Source: Modestobacter sp. (GTDB lineage Bacteria > Actinomycetota > Actinomycetes > Mycobacteriales > Geodermatophilaceae). Taken from it: a stretch of 5,846 nucleotides of DNA. The stretch is from NCBI GenBank assembly GCA_025966175.1, contig JAOPVN010000433.1:1-5846 (forward strand), written 5' to 3'. The position numbers and the translations under genes are program-made. The notes beneath the pieces are model-generated. The model saw nothing but the letters and a program-made list of their open reading frames with translations. It did no database searches and was not told the origin of the DNA. Below are positions 1 to 5,368 of this stretch, in pieces; the stretch's first letter is position 1; every line of letters begins with the position of its first letter.

Positions 1-374
1 TCCTGCTCGGCGGCCTGCTCAAGCGGCTGGTGTACCTGTCGATCGGACTGGCGGTCATCCTCGCGTTCATCGGCGTCAAGCTCATCCTCGAGGCCGTCCA
101 CGAGAACCAGCTGCCGTTCGTCGGCCACCGGGAGCCGCTGGAGAGCGTCCCGTCGATCCCCACCTGGCTGTCGCTGACGGTGATCCTCGTCGTCCTGCTG
201 GTCGCCACCGTGGCGAGCCTGCTCAAGACCCGCGGTGAGACGGCGGACGACGACGCGACGCCCGCGGTGCACGCCGGCGACGCCCCGGTCGACGGCGCCC
301 CGGTCGACGACGCCCCGGTCGACGACGCCCCGGCGGTGCAGGCCGCCGAGGTGGACGAGCCCCGCCGGAACTGA
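1..374 (+). CDS. TerC/Alx-family integral membrane protein, C-terminal part (5' end outside window)
   Basis: The reading frame is open from the left edge (first full codon at 3) to TGA at 372-374, giving 123 visible codons. Two hydrophobic segments are visible: visible residues about 10-32, containing the block FIGVKLILEAVHEN, and about 55-74 (TWLSLTVILVVLLVATVASL). This block, followed by a proline-rich loop and a last helix, is the usual end of TerC/Alx proteins. The family is linked to tellurite resistance and, for Alx and the Bacillus homologues, to manganese export across the cytoplasmic membrane; the substrate here is unknown. After the last helix comes an acidic, Ala/Pro/Asp-rich tail of nearly 50 residues, probably cytoplasmic and disordered, built partly from a DAPVD repeat. 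The GTG at 30 lies inside the gene, since the conserved frame continues upstream of it. The promoter and any yybP-ykoY-type riboswitch, known upstream of some family members, would lie outside the window. Confidence 0.9.
   Translation, partial: LLGGLLKRLVYLSIGLAVILAFIGVKLILEAVHENQLPFVGHREPLESVPSIPTWLSLTVILVVLLVATVASLLKTRGETADDDATPAVHAGDAPVDGAPVDDAPVDDAPAVQAAEVDEPRRN
279..338 (+). repeat. 15-bp in-frame tandem repeat in the TerC tail
   Basis: Four consecutive 15-bp units begin at 279, 294, 309 and 324. Units 1 and 3 are identical (GACGCCCCGGTCGAC). Unit 2 starts GGC instead of GAC. Unit 4 keeps the first ten bases and then diverges. Because the unit is a multiple of three it encodes the pentapeptides DAPVD, GAPVD, DAPVD and DAPAV, so copy-number change would lengthen or shorten the acidic tail without a frameshift. 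Confidence 0.85.
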
Positions 375-386
375 GCCCGGCGGGGC
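359..386. terminator. Possible terminator hairpin at the TerC / amidohydrolase convergent junction
   Basis: A perfect 10-bp GC stem is formed by GCCCCGCCGG (359-368) and CCGGCGGGGC (377-386), with an 8-nt loop that contains the TGA stop of the TerC gene. No T-run follows on either strand, so this is not a canonical intrinsic terminator. U-tract-poor hairpins are common in GC-rich actinobacteria. Its place between two convergent genes fits a bidirectional terminator or a 3'-end stabilising structure. Confidence 0.4.
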
Positions 387-388
387 GT

Positions 389-401
389 CCCGCTCAGCGG
401 G
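389..401. terminator. Small second hairpin over the amidohydrolase stop codon
   Basis: CCCGC (389-393) pairs with GCGGG (397-401). The three-base loop is exactly the stop codon of the minus-strand amidohydrolase (TCA on the plus strand, 394-396). It lies 2 bp from the larger hairpin at 359-386. A 5-bp stem can arise by chance in such GC-rich DNA, so this is a weak call. Confidence 0.25.
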
Positions 402-1638
402 GTGGGATGGTCCCGGCCTCGACGGTCGCGCCGCCCGCGGCGACCAGCTCGCCGTCCCGCCACACCTCACGCACCCGCGCCGAGAGACCGGTGAGGTCGC
501 CGGCGTCGCCCTCCAGCACGACGACGTCGGCCCGCTTGCCCGGCTCCAGGCTGCCCAGGGAGTCGGCCACCCCCAGCAGCTCGGCCGCCGACAGCGTGGT
601 GGCGTGCCAGGCCTGCTCCGGGGTCATCCCGCAGCCGGCCATCAGGCCGAGCTCGGACAGGTTGTCCCCGTGCGGCCCGACACCGCTGTCGGTGCCCATC
701 GCCACCTTCACGCCCGCCGCGATCGCCCGGGCCACCGAGGCGTCGTGCACGGACTGGACGGCGCGGGCCTTCTCGATGACCGCCTCGGGCAGCGACGCCC
801 CGCCGGCCACGGCGGTCAGCACGGCCCGCGGCGCGGCGAGGGTCGGCACCAGCCAGGTGCCGCGCTCGAGCATCAGCTCGATCGCCTCGTCGTCGAGGAA
901 GATGCCGTGCTCGATGGAACGGATGCCGGCGCGCACGGCGGTCTTGATCCCCTCCGCGCCCTGGGCGTGGGCCATGACGAAGGCGCCGGCCGCCTCGGCC
1001 TCCTCGACCAGGACGTCGAGCTCGGCCGGCCGGAAGTGCGGGTGCCGCGGGTCGTCCCGGGCCGAGAGGACGCCGCCGCTGGTGGCCACCTTGAGGACGT
1101 CGGCGCCCGCGCGCAGCAGCTCACGGACGGTGCGGCGCATCTCGTCCGCACCGTCCACCACGGTGTCCGGCCGGCCCGGGTGCGGGCCCATCAGCGGGAT
1201 CTCGGCGCCGCAGACGTGCCAGCCGTCGCCGTGCCCGCCGGTCTGGGACAGCATGCTGATCGCGATCTGCATCCGCGGGCCGGCGATGAGCCCGGTGCGC
1301 ACGGCCTCGGCCACGCCCAGGTCCGCGCCTCCGGCGTCCCGCACCGAGGTGATGCCCTGGGCCAGGGTGCGCCGCAGGTTGTGCACCGCCTCGTAGAAGC
1401 CGTAGCTGAACGGGGTCTGCAGCTGCCGCAGGGTGTCGACGCCGCTCATCATCACGTGCACGTGGCAGTCGAAGAGGCCGGGCAGCACGGTCGCGCCGGT
1501 GCAGTCGACGACCTCGTCGCCGTCCAGTCCCGTGCCCACCTCGACCACCAGGCCGTCCTGCACGGCGACGTCGGCGGCCGCCGCGGGGCTGCCCGTGCCG
1601 TCGAGTACCTGTCCTCCGGAAAACACGCGTCGCGTCAT
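394..1638 (-). CDS. Metal-dependent amidohydrolase, COG1228 imidazolonepropionase / Xaa-Pro dipeptidase-like
   Basis: A complete 414-residue protein without signal peptide, so probably cytoplasmic. The N-terminal beta-sandwich strand (about 5-50) leads into GATVLPGLFDCHVHV, which supplies the HxH metal ligands (H59, H61). The other amidohydrolase landmarks are present: K183 in ADVLKVATSGG (likely the carboxylated bridging lysine), H224 in MAHAQG, H244 in SIEHG and D317 in MGTDSG. The C-terminal LEPGKRADVVVLEGD block is typical of the superfamily. Length and order match COG1228 enzymes, which include imidazolonepropionase and prolidases acting on Xaa-Pro or N-acyl-proline. This one lies outside any hut cluster, so I favour a peptidase or acyl-amino-acid hydrolase role; the exact substrate cannot be read from sequence. 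The start is taken as ATG at 1638 because a TAGGGT box lies 7 nt upstream. GTG at 1647, three codons earlier and 7 nt after GAGGG, is the alternative. The gene is divergent from the S9 peptidase gene. Confidence 0.9.
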   Translation of the reverse strand: MTRRVFSGGQVLDGTGSPAAAADVAVQDGLVVEVGTGLDGDEVVDCTGATVLPGLFDCHVHVMMSGVDTLRQLQTPFSYGFYEAVHNLRRTLAQGITSVRDAGGADLGVAEAVRTGLIAGPRMQIAISMLSQTGGHGDGWHVCGAEIPLMGPHPGRPDTVVDGADEMRRTVRELLRAGADVLKVATSGGVLSARDDPRHPHFRPAELDVLVEEAEAAGAFVMAHAQGAEGIKTAVRAGIRSIEHGIFLDDEAIELMLERGTWLVPTLAAPRAVLTAVAGGASLPEAVIEKARAVQSVHDASVARAIAAGVKVAMGTDSGVGPHGDNLSELGLMAGCGMTPEQAWHATTLSAAELLGVADSLGSLEPGKRADVVVLEGDAGDLTGLSARVREVWRDGELVAAGGATVEAGTIPPR

Positions 1639-1645
1639 GATCGTC

Positions 1646-1651
1646 ACCCTA
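1646..1651 (-). promoter_or_regulatory. Putative -10 box of a leaderless promoter for the amidohydrolase gene
   Basis: On the minus strand TAGGGT (TANNNT consensus) is followed by 7 nt and then ATG at 1638, placing the expected transcription start at or next to the start codon. I see no good -35 hexamer upstream. If the GTG at 1647 were the real start, this box would overlap the coding region and the preceding GAGGG would act as ribosome binding site. Confidence 0.45.
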
Positions 1652-1680
1652 TTGCCCTCACCCCTTAGCGGTGCTCATCA

Positions 1681-1709
1681 TCTTGGCCGCAACGCACCTG
1701 GGCTAGCGT
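1681..1709 (+). promoter_or_regulatory. Putative leaderless promoter for the S9 peptidase gene
   Basis: TAGCGT at 1704-1709 matches the actinobacterial TANNNT -10 box and ends 7 nt before ATG at 1717. A weak -35 may be TCTTGG at 1681-1686 (17-nt spacer) or TTGGCC at 1683-1688 (15-nt spacer). No Shine-Dalgarno sequence precedes the ATG, which agrees with leaderless initiation and argues against the GTG at 1708, because that codon overlaps the box. Confidence 0.5.
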
Positions 1710-1716
1710 GCTGGTC

Positions 1717-3804
1717 ATGCGGCCGACCGACCTCTCCCTGCTGCGTGTCCCCGGCGTCCCGACGGTGTCCCCGGACGGGACGACCGCCGTCGTCGCCGTC
1801 ACCCGGCTCGACCTGGACGCCGACGAGTACCGCAGCCAGCTGTGGACCGTGCCCACCGACGGGTCGGCGCCGGCCCGTCCGCTGACCCACGGCCACCGCG
1901 ACTCCGCACCCGCCTTCTCCCCGGACGGCCGCTGGCTGGCCTTCCTCGCCGCCGAGCCGAAGGGCCGCCCGCAGCTGCACGTGATGGCGACGACCGGGGG
2001 AGCGGCCCGGAAGCTGACCGACCACCACCTCGGCGCCGGTACGCCCGTCTGGTCGCCGGATTCCCGGCGGCTGGCCTACACCGCCCGGGTCCCCGAGGCC
2101 GGGCGCTACGGCACCGACGAGGACGTGCCGCCGGCCGCCGAGGCCCCGCGGTTGATCACCACGCTGAAGTACCGGCAGGACGACCTCGGCTTCACCACCG
2201 ACCGGCGCAGCCACGTCTTCGTCGTCGATCTGCCGGCCGACAGTGACGACGACGGCGTCGCGCTCCCCGAGCCGTTCCAGGTGACCGACGGGGACGCCGA
2301 CGACGACGACGTGGCCTGGAGCCCGGACGGCACCGAGCTGGCCTTCGTCTCCGCCCGGCACGAGGGCGCCGACCTCGACCGGGTCAGCGACGTCCACGTC
2401 GTCCGCCCCGACGGCAGCGGCCTGCGCCGGGTGACCGAGTCGCGGTCGGCCTGCGCGCACCCCGCCTACGACCCCGAGGACCCGGCCGGCAGCACGATCT
2501 ACCTCACCGCGCACCCGGACCTGGGGCCGCTGGGCCGGGACTTCGTCGGCCGGAACAGCACGCTGGCCAAGGTCAGTGCCGCCGGTGGCCCCGTCGTCCC
2601 GCTGCTGGACCCCGAGGAGCACGACCGCGGCGACGAGACCCCGGCGACGGTCGTCGCCGACGGCGCCGCGTTCATCGGCATCCAGCGCCGCGGCGCGGTC
2701 GAGCTGTTGCGGGTCCCGCTGAGCGGCGGTGCACCCGAGGCGCTGGTCGACGGGCCGTACACCGTGCGCGGGATCGGCGTGGGCGGCGGCGTCGTCGTCG
2801 CCACGGTCGCCCACGACCGGTCCGCCGGCGAGCTGATCGCCATCACCCCGGGGCGGCGCCGGCTGCTCACCGGCTTCGGTGCGCCGCTGCAGACCACCGG
2901 CCGGCTGCACCGGATGCGGGAGAAGACGGCGAGCGCGCCCGACGGCTACCCGGTGCACGGCTGGGTGACCACGCCGCCCGGTCCCGGCCCGCACCCGGTC
3001 CTGCTCACCGTGCACGGCGGCCCGTTCAGCCAGTACGGCTGGACGCTCTTCGACGAGACGCAGGCCTACGTCGAGGCCGGTTACGCCGTCGTCCAGTGCA
3101 ACCCGCGCGGCTCGTCGGGCTACGGCCAGGCGCACGGCCGGGTGATCAAGGAGCACATGGGCGAGCTGGACGCCGACGACGTCGTCGCGTTCCTCGACGC
3201 CGCGCTCGAGGACCCGGCGCTGGACTCCTCGCGGGTCGGGATCATGGGCGGCTCGTACGGCGGCTACATGACGACGCTGCTGCTCGGGCGCACCGACCGG
3301 TTCGTCGCCGGGATCAGCGAGCGCGCCTTCAACGACCCGGTCAGCTTCGTCGGCTCCTCGGACATCGGGTTCTTCTTCCCCGACGAGTACGTGGGCACCG
3401 ACCCCGAGCGGATCGCCGCCCAGTCGCCGATGGCCACCGCGCACAGGATCACCACGCCGACGATGGTGATCCACTCCGAGGAGGACTGGCGCTGCCCGCT
3501 GGAGCAGGGCACCCGGCTGTACGTGGAGCTCAAGCGCCGGGGCATCCCGACCGAGCTGCTGCTGTTCCCGGGGGAGGGGCACGAGCTGTCCCGCACCGGG
3601 CGGCCGCAGCACCGGCGGGCCCGACTGGAGCACGTGCTGCGCTGGTGGGGCCGCTGGCTGCCGACGCCGCAGAACAGCTCGGCGATGGGCGCGCTGCCGG
3701 CCGGGTCGGGGCCCGAGGCCGCCGTCCGCACGTCGTCCGGTGACGGCGTGCCGGCCGGTCGCCGTGCCGACACCCTGACCGTGCCGGCCACCCGACTGCG
3801 GTGA
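1717..3804 (+). CDS. S9 family (prolyl oligopeptidase / acylaminoacyl-peptidase type) serine peptidase
   Basis: A complete 695-residue enzyme. Residues about 1-400 form a beta-propeller with PD40/TolB-like blades marked by SPDG-type motifs near residues 18, 68, 113 and 202, plus an Asp-rich stretch at 191-198. Residues about 420-648 are the alpha/beta-hydrolase domain. HGGP at 433-436 is the oxyanion-hole region, S513 in GGSYGGYM the nucleophile, D590 in HSEEDWRCP the acid and H622 in PGEGHELSR the base, so the triad is intact. The order and the HGGP and GGSYGGY motifs fit the S9C acylaminoacyl-peptidase / dipeptidyl-aminopeptidase group; exact specificity is not visible. No signal peptide or membrane segment is seen, so it is probably cytoplasmic and degrades short or N-acylated peptides. 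After the domain ends near 648 there is an unusual 47-residue Pro/Ala/Gly/Ser tail. ATG 1717 is chosen over GTG 1708 because of the TAGCGT box. The stop overlaps the next gene. Confidence 0.93.
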   Translation: MRPTDLSLLRVPGVPTVSPDGTTAVVAVTRLDLDADEYRSQLWTVPTDGSAPARPLTHGHRDSAPAFSPDGRWLAFLAAEPKGRPQLHVMATTGGAARKLTDHHLGAGTPVWSPDSRRLAYTARVPEAGRYGTDEDVPPAAEAPRLITTLKYRQDDLGFTTDRRSHVFVVDLPADSDDDGVALPEPFQVTDGDADDDDVAWSPDGTELAFVSARHEGADLDRVSDVHVVRPDGSGLRRVTESRSACAHPAYDPEDPAGSTIYLTAHPDLGPLGRDFVGRNSTLAKVSAAGGPVVPLLDPEEHDRGDETPATVVADGAAFIGIQRRGAVELLRVPLSGGAPEALVDGPYTVRGIGVGGGVVVATVAHDRSAGELIAITPGRRRLLTGFGAPLQTTGRLHRMREKTASAPDGYPVHGWVTTPPGPGPHPVLLTVHGGPFSQYGWTLFDETQAYVEAGYAVVQCNPRGSSGYGQAHGRVIKEHMGELDADDVVAFLDAALEDPALDSSRVGIMGGSYGGYMTTLLLGRTDRFVAGISERAFNDPVSFVGSSDIGFFFPDEYVGTDPERIAAQSPMATAHRITTPTMVIHSEEDWRCPLEQGTRLYVELKRRGIPTELLLFPGEGHELSRTGRPQHRRARLEHVLRWWGRWLPTPQNSSAMGALPAGSGPEAAVRTSSGDGVPAGRRADTLTVPATRLR
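3801..3804 (+). other. GTGA stop-start overlap (translational coupling)
   Basis: The GTG start of the DUF2891 gene (3801-3803) overlaps the TGA stop of the S9 peptidase (3802-3804). No clear Shine-Dalgarno sequence lies in the preceding bases. Translation of the second protein therefore probably depends on ribosomes finishing the first, and both should be on one transcript. Confidence 0.75.
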
Positions 3805-4817
3805 CCTCGCCACAGCTCCTGGCCGCCGCCCCGGAACTGGCCGCGACGGCGCTGCGGACCGTGCGGGAGGAGTTCCCCAACGGGCTGTACGTGCACTTCG
3901 CGGAGCCCGGGGACGCGCCGCTGCGGCCGCGGGACCGGCACCCGGCGTTCTACGGCAGCTACGACTGGCACTCCTCGGTCGAGATGCACTGGGTGCTGCT
4001 CCGGCTGCTGCGGCTCGCACCCTCGCTCGTGCCGGCCGACGAGATCCGCGCGGTCTTCGACGAGCACTGGACCGAACCGGCGATCGCGGCCGAGGTCGCC
4101 TACTTCGCTGGGGCGCCCGGCGCCGAGCGCCCGTACGGCTGGGCGTGGGCGCTGACCCTCGCCGAGGAGGCGGCGTCCTGGGCGGCCGCTGCCGACGCGA
4201 CGGATGACGTCCGCCGGTGGGCGGCCGTGTTGCAGCCGCTGGCCGACCACTTCCTCGGCGCCTTCGGTCGCTGGCTGCCGGCGGCCACCTATCCCGTCCG
4301 CTCCGGGCTGCACCCCTCGAGCGCCTTCGGGCTGCTGATGGCGCTGCCCGCCGCCCGTCGGGCCGGGGTCGGCACCGTGCTGAGCGACGCCGCCCTGCGC
4401 TGGTTCGCCGAGGACGCCGATGCCCCGGTGCGGTGGGAGCCCTCGGGGTCGGACTTCCTGTCCCCGTCGCTGATGGAGGCCGTGCTGATGACGGTGGTGC
4501 TGCCGCCGGCCGAGGTCGAGCCGTGGCTGTCCCGGTTCCTGCCCGACCTCGCCGCCGGCCCGCTGCTCAGCCCGGCCGTCGTCAGTGACGCCAGGGACGG
4601 GCAGACCGCCCACCTGCACGGGCTGAACCTCAGCCGCGCGTGGTGTCTGCGCCGGTTGGCTGCCGCGCTGCCGGCCGGCGACGTCCGGGTGCCGACGCTG
4701 TCCGCGTCGGCCACCGAGCACGCCGCGGCGGCGATGCCGCACGTCAGCGGCAGCGACTACATGGTCGAGCACTGGCTGGCGGCGTACGCCCTGCTGTACC
4801 TCGACCCCGGGTACTGA
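3801..4817 (+). CDS. DUF2891 family protein, function unknown
   Basis: A complete 338-residue protein that I recognise as DUF2891 from conserved blocks in order: EFPNGL (24-29), HPAFYGSYDWHSSVEMHW (47-64), RPYGWAW (110-116), TYPVRSGLHPSSAFGL (163-178), WEPSGSDFLSPSLMEA (212-227), HLHGLNLSRAWC (271-282) and EHWLAAYALLYL (323-334). Tryptophans, histidines and acidic residues recur in blocks separated by helical, Ala/Leu-rich stretches. This resembles an all-helical toroid of the kind seen in glycan-active or epimerase-like enzymes, but that fold assignment is my inference. No biochemical function is known to me for the family. No signal peptide or membrane helix is seen. It shares a start-stop overlap with the S9 peptidase gene, so the two products are probably made together. 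The GTG start is chosen because it leaves a natural N-terminus just ahead of the first conserved block; an in-frame alternative upstream is excluded by the reading frame of the track before 3801. Confidence 0.9.
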   Translation: MTSPQLLAAAPELAATALRTVREEFPNGLYVHFAEPGDAPLRPRDRHPAFYGSYDWHSSVEMHWVLLRLLRLAPSLVPADEIRAVFDEHWTEPAIAAEVAYFAGAPGAERPYGWAWALTLAEEAASWAAAADATDDVRRWAAVLQPLADHFLGAFGRWLPAATYPVRSGLHPSSAFGLLMALPAARRAGVGTVLSDAALRWFAEDADAPVRWEPSGSDFLSPSLMEAVLMTVVLPPAEVEPWLSRFLPDLAAGPLLSPAVVSDARDGQTAHLHGLNLSRAWCLRRLAAALPAGDVRVPTLSASATEHAAAAMPHVSGSDYMVEHWLAAYALLYLDPGY

Positions 4818-4831
4818 GCGCGGCCGCTCAG
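4814..4831. terminator. Possible bidirectional hairpin formed by two opposing stop codons
   Basis: TGAGCG (4815-4820) pairs with CGCTCA (4825-4830) around a CGGC tetraloop, and C4814 with G4831 extends the stem to 7 bp. The outer bases of the arms are the stop codons of the plus-strand DUF2891 gene and the minus-strand VOC gene, leaving only 10 bp between the genes. There is no T-run. It could end transcription from both sides, but a short GC stem is only modest evidence. Confidence 0.35.
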
Positions 4832-5244
4832 GGGGTGGTCGTCACCGGTGCCTCGTCCCGGTCGGGCGTCGGGGGGTGCTCGGCGATGCAGAACAGATTG
4901 CCCTCGGGATCGGCGAGCGTCGACCACCGGACCCACGGCACCTCGTCGAGGACGTCCCAGCGGTGGGTCGCCCCGAGCGCCACGGCGCGCTCGACCTCCG
5001 CGACCCGGGTCTCCCACGGCACGGTGAGGTCCAGGTGCTGGCCCTGGTGCTCTGGACGGGGGGTGTTGCGCGGCTGGAAGAACATGGGGAACCCGCCGCC
5101 GGGGCGGGGAGCCAGGAAGACGGGGCCCTCCAGCTGACCGGCGATCGTGGTGCCGAGCAGCTCGGCCCAGAACCCGGCCAGCACGGCGGGGTCGTCGGCC
5201 TCCACGTTGACCGAGCCGAGCGTGATCGCTGTTCCGGGCGTCAT
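4828..5244 (-). CDS. VOC-superfamily (glyoxalase/bleomycin-resistance-like) protein
   Basis: A complete 138-residue single VOC unit, close to the Glyoxalase_6-like type common in actinobacteria. Visible landmarks are LGSVNVEADDPAVLAGFWAELLG (start of module 1, from residue 9), the strand FPMFFQPR (52-59), HLDLTVPW at 70-77 (start of module 2), VERAVALGA (84-92) and LADPEGNLFCIAEHP (110-124). Possible metal or substrate ligands by position are H70 and E122. The histidine expected on the first strand in glyoxalase I is absent (N13 or E15 nearby), so lactoylglutathione lyase activity is not supported and the substrate is unknown. The C-terminal 15 residues are a short Pro/Asp/Thr tail. ATG at 5244 is preferred over GTG at 5268 because TACGCT lies 6 nt upstream and the family domain begins right after it. 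It is divergent from the acetamidase-family gene. Confidence 0.87.
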   Translation of the reverse strand: MTPGTAITLGSVNVEADDPAVLAGFWAELLGTTIAGQLEGPVFLAPRPGGGFPMFFQPRNTPRPEHQGQHLDLTVPWETRVAEVERAVALGATHRWDVLDEVPWVRWSTLADPEGNLFCIAEHPPTPDRDEAPVTTTP

Positions 5245-5250
5245 GGTCGG

Positions 5251-5256
5251 AGCGTA
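5251..5256 (-). promoter_or_regulatory. Putative -10 box of a leaderless promoter for the VOC gene
   Basis: On the minus strand TACGCT is followed by 6 nt and then ATG at 5244, the spacing expected when transcription starts on the A of the start codon. No convincing -35 element is visible. A GGGAGG stretch lies further upstream on this strand, roughly 9 nt before the alternative GTG at 5268, but it is too far from the ATG to act as its ribosome binding site. Confidence 0.45.
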
Positions 5257-5293
5257 GGGCGGCCCCACGACCTCCCTGCTCTCCGCTGGGGCA

Positions 5294-5302
5294 CCCCCCC
5301 CC
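5294..5302. repeat. Run of nine cytosines in the VOC / acetamidase intergenic region
   Basis: Nine consecutive C bases lie in the 124-bp gap between the two divergent start codons, outside any coding region I call. It is the longest homopolymer I noticed in the window and is prone to slippage or to base-count errors in assembly. Confidence 0.7.
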
Positions 5303-5310
5303 GCCGGGTA

Positions 5311-5320
5311 CCGACGTCGG
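5311..5320. promoter_or_regulatory. Perfect 10-bp palindrome, possible operator
   Basis: CCGACGTCGG is a perfect inverted repeat lying between the divergent VOC and acetamidase-family genes, about 50 bp upstream of the latter's start and just upstream of its candidate promoter. It could be a dimeric-regulator site, but self-complementary GC decamers are not rare in this base composition. Confidence 0.22.
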
Positions 5321-5331
5321 GTGCTGACCCG

Positions 5332-5362
5332 GTGACGTTCGCGGCACAGGACCCCCTAGGGT
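5332..5362 (+). promoter_or_regulatory. Putative leaderless promoter for the acetamidase-family gene
   Basis: TAGGGT at 5357-5362 fits TANNNT and ends 6 nt before ATG at 5369. GTGACG at 5332-5337 resembles the -35 TTGACN, with a rather long 19-nt spacer. There is no Shine-Dalgarno sequence between the box and the ATG. Confidence 0.5.
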
Positions 5363-5368
5363 CCGATC

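Noticed and set aside
30..374. A stand-alone small membrane protein starting at GTG 30
   Set aside because: The same frame stays open to the left edge with TerC-like residues before position 30, so this is the end of a larger gene.
1639..1647. GTG 1647 as start of the amidohydrolase (GAGGG 7 nt upstream)
   Set aside because: Possible, but the TAGGGT box 7 nt before ATG 1638 matches the pattern at the three other starts; the difference is only three residues.
235..1668. 477-codon plus-strand open frame opposite the amidohydrolase
   Set aside because: Low-complexity Arg/Gly/His-rich translation covering the TerC tail and the antisense of a well-supported enzyme; no family features.
1678..4020. 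780-codon open frame on the minus strand opposite the S9 peptidase
   Set aside because: Arg/Gly/Ala/Pro-rich translation with no recognisable motif; it lies opposite a gene with an intact catalytic triad. Long antisense frames are expected at this GC content.
3264..4772. 502-codon minus-strand frame opposite the S9 peptidase end and DUF2891
   Set aside because: Gln/Arg/Gly-rich shadow with no domain; the plus strand carries two recognisable families.
4820..4827. NotI-type octamer GCGGCCGC between DUF2891 and VOC as a cloning scar
   Set aside because: It is part of the natural stop-codon hairpin and expected by chance in such GC-rich DNA; no vector-like sequence flanks it.
5245..5268. GTG 5268 as start of the VOC gene, adding eight residues
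   Set aside because: The extra residues are not family-like, and the TACGCT box would then lie inside the gene.
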